Assembly (NCBI GenBank): GCA_934464585.1 | Contig: CAKSJY010000004.1 | Location: forward strand, 14,975-78,974 | From: an uncultured Eubacteriales bacterium | Lineage (GTDB): Bacteria; Bacillota; Clostridia; Oscillospirales; Acutalibacteraceae | Length of the DNA: 64,000 bases | Direction of reading: 5' to 3' | In this document: one piece after another, positions 24,444 to 33,506 of the stretch | Layout: every line of letters starts with the position of its first letter | Numbering within the stretch: the stretch's first letter is position 1 | Program-made: the position numbers and the translations under genes | Notes under the pieces: generated by a model | Told to the model about the DNA's origin: nothing | What the model saw: the letters and a program-made list of their open reading frames with translations, nothing else | The model's database searches: none

Positions 24444-25706
24444 TTATAGCCACGGATATTCGTCCATAGGATTATATCTATAACCATTTCTTCTTGTTTC
24501 AAAATGCAAATGTGGGCCTGTTGAAAATCCTGTATTTCCAACATAACCAATGGTCTGACCCTTCGATACATATTGACCAAGTGAAGTAGCAACCGAACTC
24601 ATATGCGCATATAGTGTTGATTTGCCATTACCATGGTCTATAACAACATAGTTTCCGTATCCTCCACCATAGCCATCACTACAGCATAAGATTACCTTTC
24701 CAGATTCAGCCGCAACCACATTAGCTCCATATATACCACCTCCGGCAATATCTATAGCACCATGCATTCCTGATCTGCCATCTGTATCATAATAATCTGA
24801 AGATATGTAGAAAAATCCCGGTACCGGCCAAGCATATCCATCCGAAGTTGGTTGATCTATTACGTTATCTGTTACATCATTTGTTGTATTATCTACATAT
24901 TGATTAGATTCCTGTTGTCTATCTCTTTCTTGTTGTGCTAACCTTTCCTGTTCCAACCTTGCTTGCTCTTGATAATATGCCTCTATTTGTGCATCAATCT
25001 TTTGAATTTCTGCATCATTTACATCTATTTTATTTTTAACATCGGTTTGCTCTGTTTCAAGTTGAGCTATAACCTCTTCCATTTCATTAGATAATGCTTG
25101 AAAATCTTGTTTCTTTTGGTCAGCAACGGCTTTTTCTTCCTCTACACTTTTCTTGTAGTCTTCCAATTCCTTTTTATCTTTTTCCAAGCTTTCCAAATTA
25201 TTATTTAGATTATCGATAAGTTTATTGTCGTGGTCTGCTACATTTTTTACGATTTCTGCCTTATCAAGAAAATCAGAAAAATCTTTTGCACCCAATATTA
25301 TTTCAATATTTGAAGCCTCGCCTGCTGTGTATATAGCCTTTAAACGTTTTTTAAGAGCCTTACGGTTTTCTTCTATATCAGAATTTGTTTTTTCTATAGA
25401 TTCCTCTTTTTCGGCAATTTGGGCATCAAGAGCCGCTATTTTTTCATTGCTAAGTTCTATTTCACTTCTAACAACTGCTATTTGTTCATCAAGAGTATTT
25501 TTATATTCTTGTTTTTCTTCAACATTATTTTTTAATTCTGAAAGTCTCGACTGAAGTTCTTCGCTTTGATTAGCAAGATCCTGCTTTTTGCTTTGATTTT
25601 CATCTAATGTTCCTGCAAAAGCCGTCGATGACATAAACATAATTCCAAGTATCATACACCAGGAAACAATTATTTTTGTTATTTTCCTTATTCTATTAAA
25701 TTCCAA
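24444..25706 (-). CDS. Secreted coiled-coil M23 peptidoglycan hydrolase (PcsB/CwlO/EnvC-like)
   Basis: About 420 residues from the TTG at 25706, chosen for the GGAGGAG site six bases upstream; a GTG at 25721 is also in frame. A signal peptide ends SSTAFA. A long coiled coil (about residues 30-255) precedes a Gln/Asn-rich linker. The M23 LytM domain has MHGAIDIAG, TLYAHMSSV and GPHLHFETR, the zinc ligands of an active endopeptidase. The gene overlaps the ftsX end. FtsEX is known to activate such coiled-coil hydrolases at the septum, so this is the likely effector. Confidence 0.92.
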   Translation of the reverse strand: MEFNRIRKITKIIVSWCMILGIMFMSSTAFAGTLDENQSKKQDLANQSEELQSRLSELKNNVEEKQEYKNTLDEQIAVVRSEIELSNEKIAALDAQIAEKEESIEKTNSDIEENRKALKKRLKAIYTAGEASNIEIILGAKDFSDFLDKAEIVKNVADHDNKLIDNLNNNLESLEKDKKELEDYKKSVEEEKAVADQKKQDFQALSNEMEEVIAQLETEQTDVKNKIDVNDAEIQKIDAQIEAYYQEQARLEQERLAQQERDRQQESNQYVDNTTNDVTDNVIDQPTSDGYAWPVPGFFYISSDYYDTDGRSGMHGAIDIAGGGIYGANVVAAESGKVILCCSDGYGGGYGNYVVIDHGNGKSTLYAHMSSVATSLGQYVSKGQTIGYVGNTGFSTGPHLHFETRRNGYRYNPMDEYPWL

Positions 25707-26598
25707 TAATATCTCCTCCACCTTTTTTTAGATATTTTCTTATTGAAATAAATCCACCAATAATTCCAAACACTATTCCAGCCAATAAAAATGATATTAA
25801 TACCGGAAGCAGTACAGTTTTAAAAGGAATAGCTGTAAACGGTACTATTTGGTTTATGGAAGACATTATTACTTTATATAATAATCCCAATAGTCCTGTT
25901 GCACATAATGCAGAAACCACACCTATAGTCATTCCTTCTACAACAAACGGTATCTTTATAAATGCGTCTGTTGCACCAACTGATTTCATTATGCTTATTT
26001 CTAAACGTCTACTATACATAGTAATACTTATAGTATTAGAAATTATAAATAGCGAAACTGCACTTAATATAACAAGTATCCATACACCTGCAGTTGCAAC
26101 AAGATAGTTAAGGTTCGTTAGTTTCTGAGCTATTTCTCGTCTATTACTTACTGACTCTACGCCATCTATATTTGATATTTGTCTAACTGTATCATCATAC
26201 TGAGACAAATCTAACATAGAAACACGGTAAGCATTCGGTAATGGATTATCTTCATCCTGAAAATCATTGAAAGATTCACCTAATACCTCTTCATATCTTT
26301 GTATTGCTTCATCTTTCGAGTAGAAATCACATGAATTAACATTTGGAATTTTCCTAATTTCATCGCCAATATTTTTTGAATCTACATCAGAAATATCTGT
26401 TTTCAAATAAACAGTAACATTATTCTGTTTTTCTATCGATTCAAGTGCTGATGAGATATTAAAGGAAAAAAGCATTGCTCCTCCTGTTAAAAGTAAACAG
26501 AAAAGCAACACACACACCGAAGCAAACGACATTAATCTATTGCTCCAAATATTCTTAAATCCTTCTTTTAAGAGATACTTAAATGAATTAGCACTCAT
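25696..26598 (-). CDS. ftsX: Cell division ABC transporter permease FtsX
   Basis: 300 residues with an N-terminal membrane helix (about 21-45), an extracellular domain (46-165) and three further helices with FtsX-type SVGATDAFIKIPFVVEGMTI between them. FtsX relays FtsE ATP hydrolysis to an extracellular peptidoglycan hydrolase, here encoded directly downstream. The start overlaps ftsE by four bases and its end overlaps the hydrolase gene. Confidence 0.95.
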   Translation of the reverse strand: MSANSFKYLLKEGFKNIWSNRLMSFASVCVLLFCLLLTGGAMLFSFNISSALESIEKQNNVTVYLKTDISDVDSKNIGDEIRKIPNVNSCDFYSKDEAIQRYEEVLGESFNDFQDEDNPLPNAYRVSMLDLSQYDDTVRQISNIDGVESVSNRREIAQKLTNLNYLVATAGVWILVILSAVSLFIISNTISITMYSRRLEISIMKSVGATDAFIKIPFVVEGMTIGVVSALCATGLLGLLYKVIMSSINQIVPFTAIPFKTVLLPVLISFLLAGIVFGIIGGFISIRKYLKKGGGDIIGI

Positions 26599-27275
26599 TT
26601 TTGCACCCCCAATGCACCTGTGTCTTTTACAATTTTACCATTTGAAATTTCTATTACTCTTTTCGAGAATTTTTCTACCAATTCATGCTCATGAGTAACC
26701 ATTAAAATTGTAGTACCACATTTATTTATTTGTTCTAAAAGGTCTACTATCTCATAAGAAAGTTCCGGATCGACATTTCCTGTAGGTTCATCCGCAATAA
26801 TCATTGCCGGGTTATTTACAAGTGCTCTCGCAAGTCCTACTCTTTGTTGTTCTCCTCCGGAAAGTTCAGACGGATATGACCTCGCCTTATTTTCTAAATT
26901 TACAAGATTCAATATGTATGGAACTCGTCTTCTTATTTCACCATTTCTCGCTCCAACAGCTCTCATCGCAAAAGCTACATTGTCATATACTGTCATCTTT
27001 TCTATTAATCTAAAGTCTTGAAACACTATACCCATTGTACGCCTTAAGTATGGTATTTCTCTATATTTTAAAGCAGAAAGCTTTCGACCATTTACGGTTA
27101 TTTCGCCCTCAGTTGCTGATTCTTCTTTAATTATTAATTTTAAAAGAGTACTCTTTCCTGCTCCTGAAGAACCCACGATGAATACAAATTCACCTTTTTC
27201 TATTTTTAAATTTATATTCTCAAGGGCATTAGTACCATTTTCATATTTTTTGTACACATTTTTAAATTCTATCAT
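26595..27275 (-). CDS. ftsE: Cell division ATP-binding protein FtsE
   Basis: 226 residues with all ABC motifs intact: Walker A GSSGAGKST, Q-loop VFQDFRLI, signature LSGGEQQRVGLARAL, Walker B MIIADEPTG and H-loop MVTHEHE. It is the cytosolic partner of FtsX. First gene of the ftsE-ftsX-M23-ctp unit. Confidence 0.96.
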   Translation of the reverse strand: MIEFKNVYKKYENGTNALENINLKIEKGEFVFIVGSSGAGKSTLLKLIIKEESATEGEITVNGRKLSALKYREIPYLRRTMGIVFQDFRLIEKMTVYDNVAFAMRAVGARNGEIRRRVPYILNLVNLENKARSYPSELSGGEQQRVGLARALVNNPAMIIADEPTGNVDPELSYEIVDLLEQINKCGTTILMVTHEHELVEKFSKRVIEISNGKIVKDTGALGVQK

Positions 27276-27330
27276 AATAATTCTTTACCCTTCCTATGTA
27301 ATAAATTTACTCTCCCCTCTCTGCTCTTTT

Positions 27331-27358
27331 AGGCTATTAAAATAAATTTTAATAGCCT
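27331..27358. repeat. Inverted repeat between ftsE and the CdaR-like gene
   Basis: AGGCTATTAAAAT and ATTTTAATAGCCT form a perfect hairpin. The T-rich tail is only on the plus side, whereas both neighbours are on the minus strand, so its role as a terminator of the CdaR-like gene is uncertain. Confidence 0.6.
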
Positions 27359-27367
27359 AGTTTTATA

Positions 27368-28453
27368 CTAATATTTTACTGGATTTGCCGACAAATATTT
27401 TCTAACCATCAATGCTACTTTAAATACAATAGCATCTTCAAACTCTCTTAAATCAAGACCTGTAAGTTTTTTAATCTTTTCCAGTCTATATACAAGGGTA
27501 TTTCTATGAACAAACAATTTTCTTGCTGTTTCTGATACATTCAAGTTGTTTTCAAAGAATTTTAATATTGTAAGTAATGTTTCCTGATCCAAAACCTCAA
27601 TAGCACCATCTCTGAAAACTTCTTTTAAGAACATATCGCAAAGAGTAGTTGGTAGCTGATATATAAGTCTTGCAATACCTAAGTTGGTGTATGTAATAAT
27701 ATTTTTATCAGAATCAAATACCTTACCAACTTCAATAGCAACCTGGGCTTCTTTAAAGGATTTAGCTAAATCTTTAACTGCAGTAACGACTGTTCCTATT
27801 CCTACAACACTCTTTATATAGAACTCACCGGATAGTGTATCTATTATCGATGCTGCCAAGTTCTCTATATCCTTTTGAGTAATACCTTCTTTTATATCCT
27901 TAACAAGTGCTATATCGTTATCATTTATATTAATAACAAAATCTTTGTCTTTTTCTGGGAAAAGCCTTTGAATTATTTCATATGCTGAGATATCCTCCTG
28001 AGGACTTACTTTTATAAGGAGACACACCTTTGATATGTTTGCATCAAATTTTAACTCCCTTGATTTTAAATATATGTCCCCGGGCAAAATATTATCAAGC
28101 AATACATTCTTCATAAAGTTTGTACGGTCATATTTTTCATCGTGATATTGTTTTACTCCATTTAACGCAACTGCTAATATCGTTGCATATTTCTGGGCTA
28201 TTTCATCATTTCCGGAAACAAAAACAACATATTCAGGTCTTGGTCTATTACCAAAAGATTTATATGTATATCCATCAATAATAAATGTTGCCGGAGTTAA
28301 CAAAGTATCTGGTGTGATATTTTTGTCTTTTTCTCCTATTTTACCCAAATCACTACATGCTATTATTGACGAACTTTCATCAACAATGCCTATTGTGCGG
28401 TCAATATCAGCTGTCATCTGATGTATTAAACCTTGAAATAACCTATTAGACAT
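27368..28453 (-). CDS. CdaR/PucR-type transcriptional regulator
   Basis: 361 residues. The N-terminal ~100 residues (MSNRLFQGLIHQMTADIDRT) resemble the sugar-diacid recognition region of CdaR. A GGDEF-like degenerate middle follows. The C-terminus has the PucR HTH: LLTILKFFENNLNVSETARK, LFVHRNTLVYRL and KLTGLDL. Such proteins activate catabolic operons in other bacteria. No sugar-diacid genes are adjacent. The next upstream gene on this strand is an orphan sugar-ABC-type ATPase. The inducer is unknown. Confidence 0.87.
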   Translation of the reverse strand: MSNRLFQGLIHQMTADIDRTIGIVDESSSIIACSDLGKIGEKDKNITPDTLLTPATFIIDGYTYKSFGNRPRPEYVVFVSGNDEIAQKYATILAVALNGVKQYHDEKYDRTNFMKNVLLDNILPGDIYLKSRELKFDANISKVCLLIKVSPQEDISAYEIIQRLFPEKDKDFVININDNDIALVKDIKEGITQKDIENLAASIIDTLSGEFYIKSVVGIGTVVTAVKDLAKSFKEAQVAIEVGKVFDSDKNIITYTNLGIARLIYQLPTTLCDMFLKEVFRDGAIEVLDQETLLTILKFFENNLNVSETARKLFVHRNTLVYRLEKIKKLTGLDLREFEDAIVFKVALMVRKYLSANPVKY

Positions 28454-28757
28454 ATAATTACCTCTCTTTTATATCGTGAATAAAAAAACAGACCATAGAA
28501 CACAAGCCAAAAGTTGAAAATTTTAGGTTCACATTCATATTCTTAGTATATCATACATAATTTTTTCAAAAATTGCAACCTTATAATCTTTAAAAATCAC
28601 TTTTTTCTTTTATAATTCTCTTTTTTCGAATTAAGAAGCGGAAAGTGGATAATCATGCGAAAAATTTTTATATAATTATTAAAAACAATAATTTTCAATA
28701 AAGTTTCGACAAAAAATGCACTCCAAGGCCAAAATTTCTCTATTAATTTTCAGTAAT
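28454..28757. other. Intergenic region, no gene seen
   Basis: This is AT-rich DNA of about 300 bases between two leftward genes. It carries a TATACT-like -10 box near 28545 for the regulator gene but no convincing -35 box, terminator or RNA motif. Confidence 0.5.
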
Positions 28758-29867
28758 TTACATAAATAGGTTTTTTTCACTTTGTTTATTAAACAAAAAT
28801 ACCTTGTCCATATCGAAACAGATATCTATTTCATCTTTATTTTTAAACATTGCACCAACTTTGGGTTTAAAATTAAATTTAGAAAAATTTAGTTCAAATT
28901 GATAATACTTATGAACTACATTTTCATCTTTCACTTTAATCCTAGTATGTATAATCGCAGGTGATTTTACCTTTTCCGGTTTTTCATTGCAATAAATATC
29001 TCTAACATCTATCGCCATCCACACGGATTTTCCTACATATTTTTGCAAGATTGCATGATCAAACTTTTTGGAAAGCCTTAAGGTCGTATTCAAAAAAGAT
29101 AACATATACCCTTCATCGTCCTTTTTTAATACTGCTTTCCCTATATTCATTTTTTCTCCATATAGCATTCTTAAAACAAAACAATTAGCCGGATGTGATA
29201 GAAGTTGTTCCTTAAATCCTATTTGCTGAATTTTTCCCTTATTAATCACAGCAATTCTCTTGTTGAATTTAAGCGCTTTTTGGGGACTTTCTGTTGAATA
29301 GATGAACGTTTTCTTTATTTTATCATGTATGTTCAAAAGTGAATCTTTTGTATGGTTAAATGTTTCCAAATCGGTTCCATTGAATGCGTCATCTATTAAC
29401 ATAACCTTTGGATCAGTTACCAATGCTCTTAGAAAAATAATGCTGTTTTTTTCACTCTGTGTTAAATCCTTAGGCTCTTTATCAAGCAAATGCTCTATTC
29501 CTAATATCTTAGCAAATTTTACTATCATTCCATCTATAATTTCTCTTTTATAGCCTTTTAATACAAGACTATACTCAACATTCTTCTTTACTGTCATATT
29601 TGGATATAAAACATAATTTTTTAGTATTATCGATACTCCTCTATCTACCGGGTTAAGCTGATTAATAGACTTTCTATCTATATATATGTCGCCACTTGTT
29701 TCTTTTTCTATACCCGCTATTGTTTTCAATAATACTGACTTACCGCTACCTTCCGGACCAAGCAAAACCAAAAATCCGTTATCTTCCATATTAATACTTA
29801 CACTATCTAGCGCAATCATTTTGCCGGAATATACTTTACACAAATTCTTAATTGACAAAATTGACAT
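28758..29867 (-). CDS. MalK/UgpC-like ABC ATPase with degraded catalytic motifs
   Basis: 369 residues with the domain order of sugar-importer ATPases: an ABC domain (1-235) plus a C-terminal OB-type regulatory domain (about 240-360). Walker A is intact (GPEGSGKSVLL). The Q-loop Gln is Lys (IILKNYVLYPNMTV), the LSGGQ signature is LTQSEKN, the Walker B Glu is Asp (VMLIDDAF) and the H-loop His is Glu (YSTESPQKA). All of these normally serve ATP hydrolysis, so it is probably a non-hydrolysing homologue. No permease or binding-protein gene is in the window. The frame is full length with a good start, so it is not simply decaying. Confidence 0.88.
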   Translation of the reverse strand: MSILSIKNLCKVYSGKMIALDSVSINMEDNGFLVLLGPEGSGKSVLLKTIAGIEKETSGDIYIDRKSINQLNPVDRGVSIILKNYVLYPNMTVKKNVEYSLVLKGYKREIIDGMIVKFAKILGIEHLLDKEPKDLTQSEKNSIIFLRALVTDPKVMLIDDAFNGTDLETFNHTKDSLLNIHDKIKKTFIYSTESPQKALKFNKRIAVINKGKIQQIGFKEQLLSHPANCFVLRMLYGEKMNIGKAVLKKDDEGYMLSFLNTTLRLSKKFDHAILQKYVGKSVWMAIDVRDIYCNEKPEKVKSPAIIHTRIKVKDENVVHKYYQFELNFSKFNFKPKVGAMFKNKDEIDICFDMDKVFLFNKQSEKNLFM

Positions 29868-29909
29868 AAAGTTGCCCCTTTCAAAACAGCGATCAGGTTA
29901 GATTTGCAA

Positions 29910-30629
29910 TTATTTAAATATAAGATCAATTTCAGCCGGTGTCATTTCTCGGCAATCACCAAGTCCTAATTTGTCATCTAGCTTTAAGCCTCCAATTTGC
30001 TTTCGCTTTAAATGTAATACCTTTAGTCCAACAGCCAAAAACATTCTTTTAACTTGATGAAACTTACCCTGACAAATTTTCACTTCTACCACGCTGTTCT
30101 TATCATCATTTTTTATTATCTTAAGCTCTGCAGGCAAGTATACCTCTCCATTTTCTAAGGTTATACCTTTCTTAAAATCGGCTATTTCCTTAGAAGTAAC
30201 TATACCGCTAACAAGAGCCTCATATATTTTATATACCTTTTTTACAGGAGATAACATCTTATGTGAAAAATTTCCATCATTAGTTATTATTAATAATCCC
30301 TCTGTATCTATATCAAGCCTACCTGCCGGAAATAAATTTCTTCTATATAATTCCTTCGGAACAAGGTCTAAAACAGTCTTCTTTTTAGAGTCTCGACTTG
30401 CAGAAATAACCCCTCCGGGTTTATTCATCATAATATACATATAGTGGTGAAACACTAGTGTTTCACCACTTATTTTTATATTACTAATTTCAGGGTCTAT
30501 TTTTTTACTATAATCTTTCTCCACAATGTTATTAACAGTAACTTCGCCCTTTTTTATTAATTTTTGAACTTCTTTTCTTGTTCCAATATTCTGTGATACT
30601 AATATTTTATCTATTCTACTTAACGGCAA
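29910..30629 (-). CDS. RsuA-family pseudouridine synthase
   Basis: 239 residues. An N-terminal S4 RNA-binding domain (RIDKILVSQNIGTRKEVQKL) is followed by the catalytic domain with MMNKPGGVISA and FPAGRLDIDTEGLLIITND, in which the Asp of GRLDIDTEG is the nucleophile. The best match by length and motif is the 16S rRNA pseudouridine-516 synthase group; the exact target base cannot be read from the sequence. It starts at TTG. Confidence 0.92.
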   Translation of the reverse strand: MPLSRIDKILVSQNIGTRKEVQKLIKKGEVTVNNIVEKDYSKKIDPEISNIKISGETLVFHHYMYIMMNKPGGVISASRDSKKKTVLDLVPKELYRRNLFPAGRLDIDTEGLLIITNDGNFSHKMLSPVKKVYKIYEALVSGIVTSKEIADFKKGITLENGEVYLPAELKIIKNDDKNSVVEVKICQGKFHQVKRMFLAVGLKVLHLKRKQIGGLKLDDKLGLGDCREMTPAEIDLIFK

Positions 30630-30649
30630 ATTTAAATTCCTTTCTTGAC

Positions 30650-31252
30650 TTAATCTGTAGGTGCTTGGGGCATATTAGGGTCTGGGGCTAAAGTTTCTCG
30701 TTCAGTAGTCCTTTCCATTGCTTCTCTTATTGTGCTAGATGACGTATCCTTTTTCGCATTCGTTTGGGCTGAAAGCTTCGAATTGTCAAAACTTTCTACA
30801 AAGCCATTCATTTCAGATGAGCTTATATCTCCAGCTATAACTTTACCTTTACAAACTATAAGTGAAGCCCTTATCCCCTTTGATCTTCCAGGATAATTTA
30901 GAACCTCGTAAACATATTTTTTGCAACTTTTACCCTTATATTTTTGTAAATCAAGGCCTTGCCTTTTTTGAATTTCATTGTAATTTTCATATACATCATT
31001 AAATTCTTCCGGTATTGTTATATCTGAAACTTCTAATGGTTCCTCGTTTATTTTCCAGCCAAATTGCGACAGAAATGAAACTCTACTTTCATTACTATCA
31101 GCTATTAAGCTATACTTTCCCGATTGTGAATTAGCATTATTTAAAGAGCCAACATTTGCAAATACAACTATTATCACTCCCAAAATTAATAATGCCAAAG
31201 CGATAATTGCTATTAATTTTTTCTTAGATGCTTTTACCGATAAAATAAACAT
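30650..31252 (-). CDS. DUF4830 membrane-anchored protein
   Basis: 200 residues. One N-terminal membrane helix (about 13-33) leads to an extracytoplasmic DUF4830 domain with RVSFLSQFGWKINEEPLEVS and QGLDLQKYKGKSCKKYVYEV. A Ser/Thr/Pro-rich C-terminus ends PDPNMPQAPTD. DUF4830 occurs in clostridia and has no established role. It lies 20 bases upstream of the pseudouridine synthase gene on the same strand. Confidence 0.82.
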   Translation of the reverse strand: MFILSVKASKKKLIAIIALALLILGVIIVVFANVGSLNNANSQSGKYSLIADSNESRVSFLSQFGWKINEEPLEVSDITIPEEFNDVYENYNEIQKRQGLDLQKYKGKSCKKYVYEVLNYPGRSKGIRASLIVCKGKVIAGDISSSEMNGFVESFDNSKLSAQTNAKKDTSSSTIREAMERTTERETLAPDPNMPQAPTD

Positions 31253-31313
31253 TAATGTTCCCCCTTTAAAAACACTTATATTAAAGAGGTGTACAAATTA
31301 TGACAAACTTATT

Positions 31314-32684
31314 TTATCCAAGCGATATGTAGCCCTGTATAAATACAGCCAAAACCAATATTGGCAATACAAATGTAACATACGGCCTAATTGCTTTCGG
31401 AAATTTAATTCCCTCTCCACAATTAGCTTCCTCTATAAAATTATCATAGCCCCAGCCATATTTAGTCGTGCAGAATGTTACATATACAAGAGCACCTATA
31501 GGAAGCAAATTGTTGTTTAAAATAAAGTTTTCTAGGTCCAATATTGTCGTACCCTGCCCTAACGGTTCAATAAACGAAAATACATTAAAGCCAAGTGCAC
31601 ATGGAAGCGATAAAATTATCATCAAGAACACATTAATAATAACACTTTTTTTCCTGCTCCAATTAAACAACTCCATTCCAAATGCTATTATATTCTCAAA
31701 CACAGCTATTATAGATGACATCGCAGCAAAGCACATAAACAAAAAGAATAGTGATCCCCAAAATCTTCCTGCAACCATTTTATTAAATATATTAGGTAAC
31801 GTTATAAAAACAAGATTTGGACCACTGGTAACATCCACTCCAAATGCTGAACAAGCCGGAAATATTATAAGACCAGCTATAAGTGCTACAACTGTATCTA
31901 ATGCAGTTATGTATATAGCTTCCCCTGTAAGACTCCTATCCTTTCCAATATAGCTTCCAAAAATAGCCATGCTTCCTACCCCAAGTCCTAAGGTAAAGAA
32001 TGCCTGACCCATAGCCTCGCTTACTACTGTGCCAATTCCTCTTTCCTTTAAATTTGATAAGTTAGGCTTTAGATAAAATTCTATTCCTTTTAATCCTCCC
32101 TCAAGAGTTAATGAGTTAAACATAAGTATAAGCATAATTACAAATAGCCCTGACATGATTACCTTTGTAACCTTTTCTACCCCGTTTTTCACTCCAAACC
32201 AACAAACTGCAAACCCTATGACAACTACAACCACCATCCAAAATATAGACTGATATGGGTTTAAGCTAACTAAATTAAACATATCCTCAATTTCAACAGA
32301 ACTCTTTTGGTCAAAACGGCCGGCTACCGTAAGACAGAAATAATCTAAAACCCATCCGGCAATGACTGTATAAAACATCATCAAAAGATAATTTGCAATC
32401 ATTGCAAAATAGCCAAAAACATGCCATTTGCTACCTTTCGCCTCTAATACTTCAAATGATTTTGCAACACTTTTTTGGCTTGATCTTCCAACCGCGAATT
32501 CCATAATAACAATCGGTAATCCTAGTGTCACAAGAAAACAAAGATATATAAGGACAAATATTGCTCCACCATTTCTTCCAACTACATATGGGAAACGCCA
32601 AACATTACCAAGCCCCACTGCACAACCAACTGCCACTAATATAAACCCTAATCTTGACGAAAGTCTTTCTCTTTCTCCATTCAT
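31314..32684 (-). CDS. Sodium-dependent neurotransmitter:sodium symporter family transporter
   Basis: 456 residues with about 11-12 membrane helices. The N-terminal RLGFILVAVGCAVGLGNVWR, FPYVVGRNGGAIF is the SNF/NSS signature that forms the Na+ and substrate sites in LeuT-type transporters. Bacterial members usually take up amino acids. The substrate is not predictable from the sequence. A terminator lies between this gene and the coiled-coil gene upstream, so it is probably transcribed alone. Confidence 0.93.
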   Translation of the reverse strand: MNGERERLSSRLGFILVAVGCAVGLGNVWRFPYVVGRNGGAIFVLIYLCFLVTLGLPIVIMEFAVGRSSQKSVAKSFEVLEAKGSKWHVFGYFAMIANYLLMMFYTVIAGWVLDYFCLTVAGRFDQKSSVEIEDMFNLVSLNPYQSIFWMVVVVVIGFAVCWFGVKNGVEKVTKVIMSGLFVIMLILMFNSLTLEGGLKGIEFYLKPNLSNLKERGIGTVVSEAMGQAFFTLGLGVGSMAIFGSYIGKDRSLTGEAIYITALDTVVALIAGLIIFPACSAFGVDVTSGPNLVFITLPNIFNKMVAGRFWGSLFFLFMCFAAMSSIIAVFENIIAFGMELFNWSRKKSVIINVFLMIILSLPCALGFNVFSFIEPLGQGTTILDLENFILNNNLLPIGALVYVTFCTTKYGWGYDNFIEEANCGEGIKFPKAIRPYVTFVLPILVLAVFIQGYISLG

Positions 32685-32722
32685 TTTTACAGTACACCAC
32701 CCTTATTATAAAATTTAATAAA

Positions 32723-32760
32723 AAAATAATCGTTCGATAATCTAGGGAACGATTATTTTA
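32723..32760 (-). terminator. Terminator of the coiled-coil gene
   Basis: AAAATAATCGTTC pairs with GAACGATTATTTT and ends in a long T run on the minus strand. Confidence 0.85.
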
Positions 32761-32779
32761 ATTTACATTAGTATATATG

Positions 32780-33259
32780 TTATTTTACACGGTTCAAACG
32801 TCTTATTTCTCGAACATTTCTTTGTGATATTGTATATAATACTGATATTTTCTCTTTCATATCGGCTACATCATCACTAATCTGATCCATCTTTCTAGTG
32901 TTGCTCATGTGCCCATCTGCTAATACATTAACTTGCCTATTTATATCATTTTCTAAAACTATCTCAACACGTATAATCCTATTATTAAGAACCCTAACAT
33001 CTTCTCTCAATTCTGACATATCATATTTCATGCATATAACATCATCTTTTGATCTCTCAACATCTTCTCTTAAGATCATTATATCCTCTTTCAAACCTGA
33101 AACGTCCTCTTTTAGGACCGTTACATCTTCTTTTAAAACCGATACATTTCCCTTTAATTCAGATATATAAGCCTTCATTTCATTTATTTCTTTATGTATA
33201 TGCTCTAGCTTTTGATCCATTAAATTGCCTATAGCACTTAGAAGTTGCTCATCAACCAT
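32780..33259 (-). CDS. Coiled-coil protein with seven-residue repeats
   Basis: 159 residues of almost pure coiled coil. Residues 35-90 are tandem heptads of the type V-x-x-L-K-E-D (VSVLKED, VTVLKED, VSGLKED, IMILRED, and so on). There is no signal peptide or membrane segment. It has its own consensus promoter and terminator. The repeats resemble those found in many unrelated bacterial and phage coiled coils, so no function can be assigned. Confidence 0.75.
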   Translation of the reverse strand: MVDEQLLSAIGNLMDQKLEHIHKEINEMKAYISELKGNVSVLKEDVTVLKEDVSGLKEDIMILREDVERSKDDVICMKYDMSELREDVRVLNNRIIRVEIVLENDINRQVNVLADGHMSNTRKMDQISDDVADMKEKISVLYTISQRNVREIRRLNRVK

Positions 33260-33301
33260 TTTATTACCCCTAAAATTAGAATTATTTTTCTATATTTTAT
33301 T

Positions 33302-33330
33302 ATTATATAGTATAGAAAGAATGATTACAA
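33302..33330 (-). promoter_or_regulatory. Promoter of the coiled-coil gene
   Basis: Minus strand: TTGTAA (33330-33325), 17-base spacer, TATAAT (33307-33302). Confidence 0.7.
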
Positions 33331-33441
33331 GCAAAAAAACACTTTCAAAACATAAAATTTAGTACTATAAATCCAGACAAAAACGTTACATTTATATAAA
33401 AATAAACATATATAAGAACTACCTTTTAATACAAAAATTAT

Positions 33442-33469
33442 TTGCAAAATATTCTTATGATGATACAAT
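33442..33469 (+). promoter_or_regulatory. Promoter of alr
   Basis: TTGCAA (33442-33447), 16-base spacer, TACAAT (33464-33469). Confidence 0.6.
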
Positions 33470-33506
33470 AAACATATAATAAAAACATCAAGGTGAGAAT
33501 AAAAAC

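Noticed and set aside
27331..27358. Perfect hairpin taken as the terminator of the CdaR-like gene
   Set aside because: On the minus strand it is followed by A rather than T, so intrinsic termination in the needed direction is doubtful; it is kept only as an inverted repeat.
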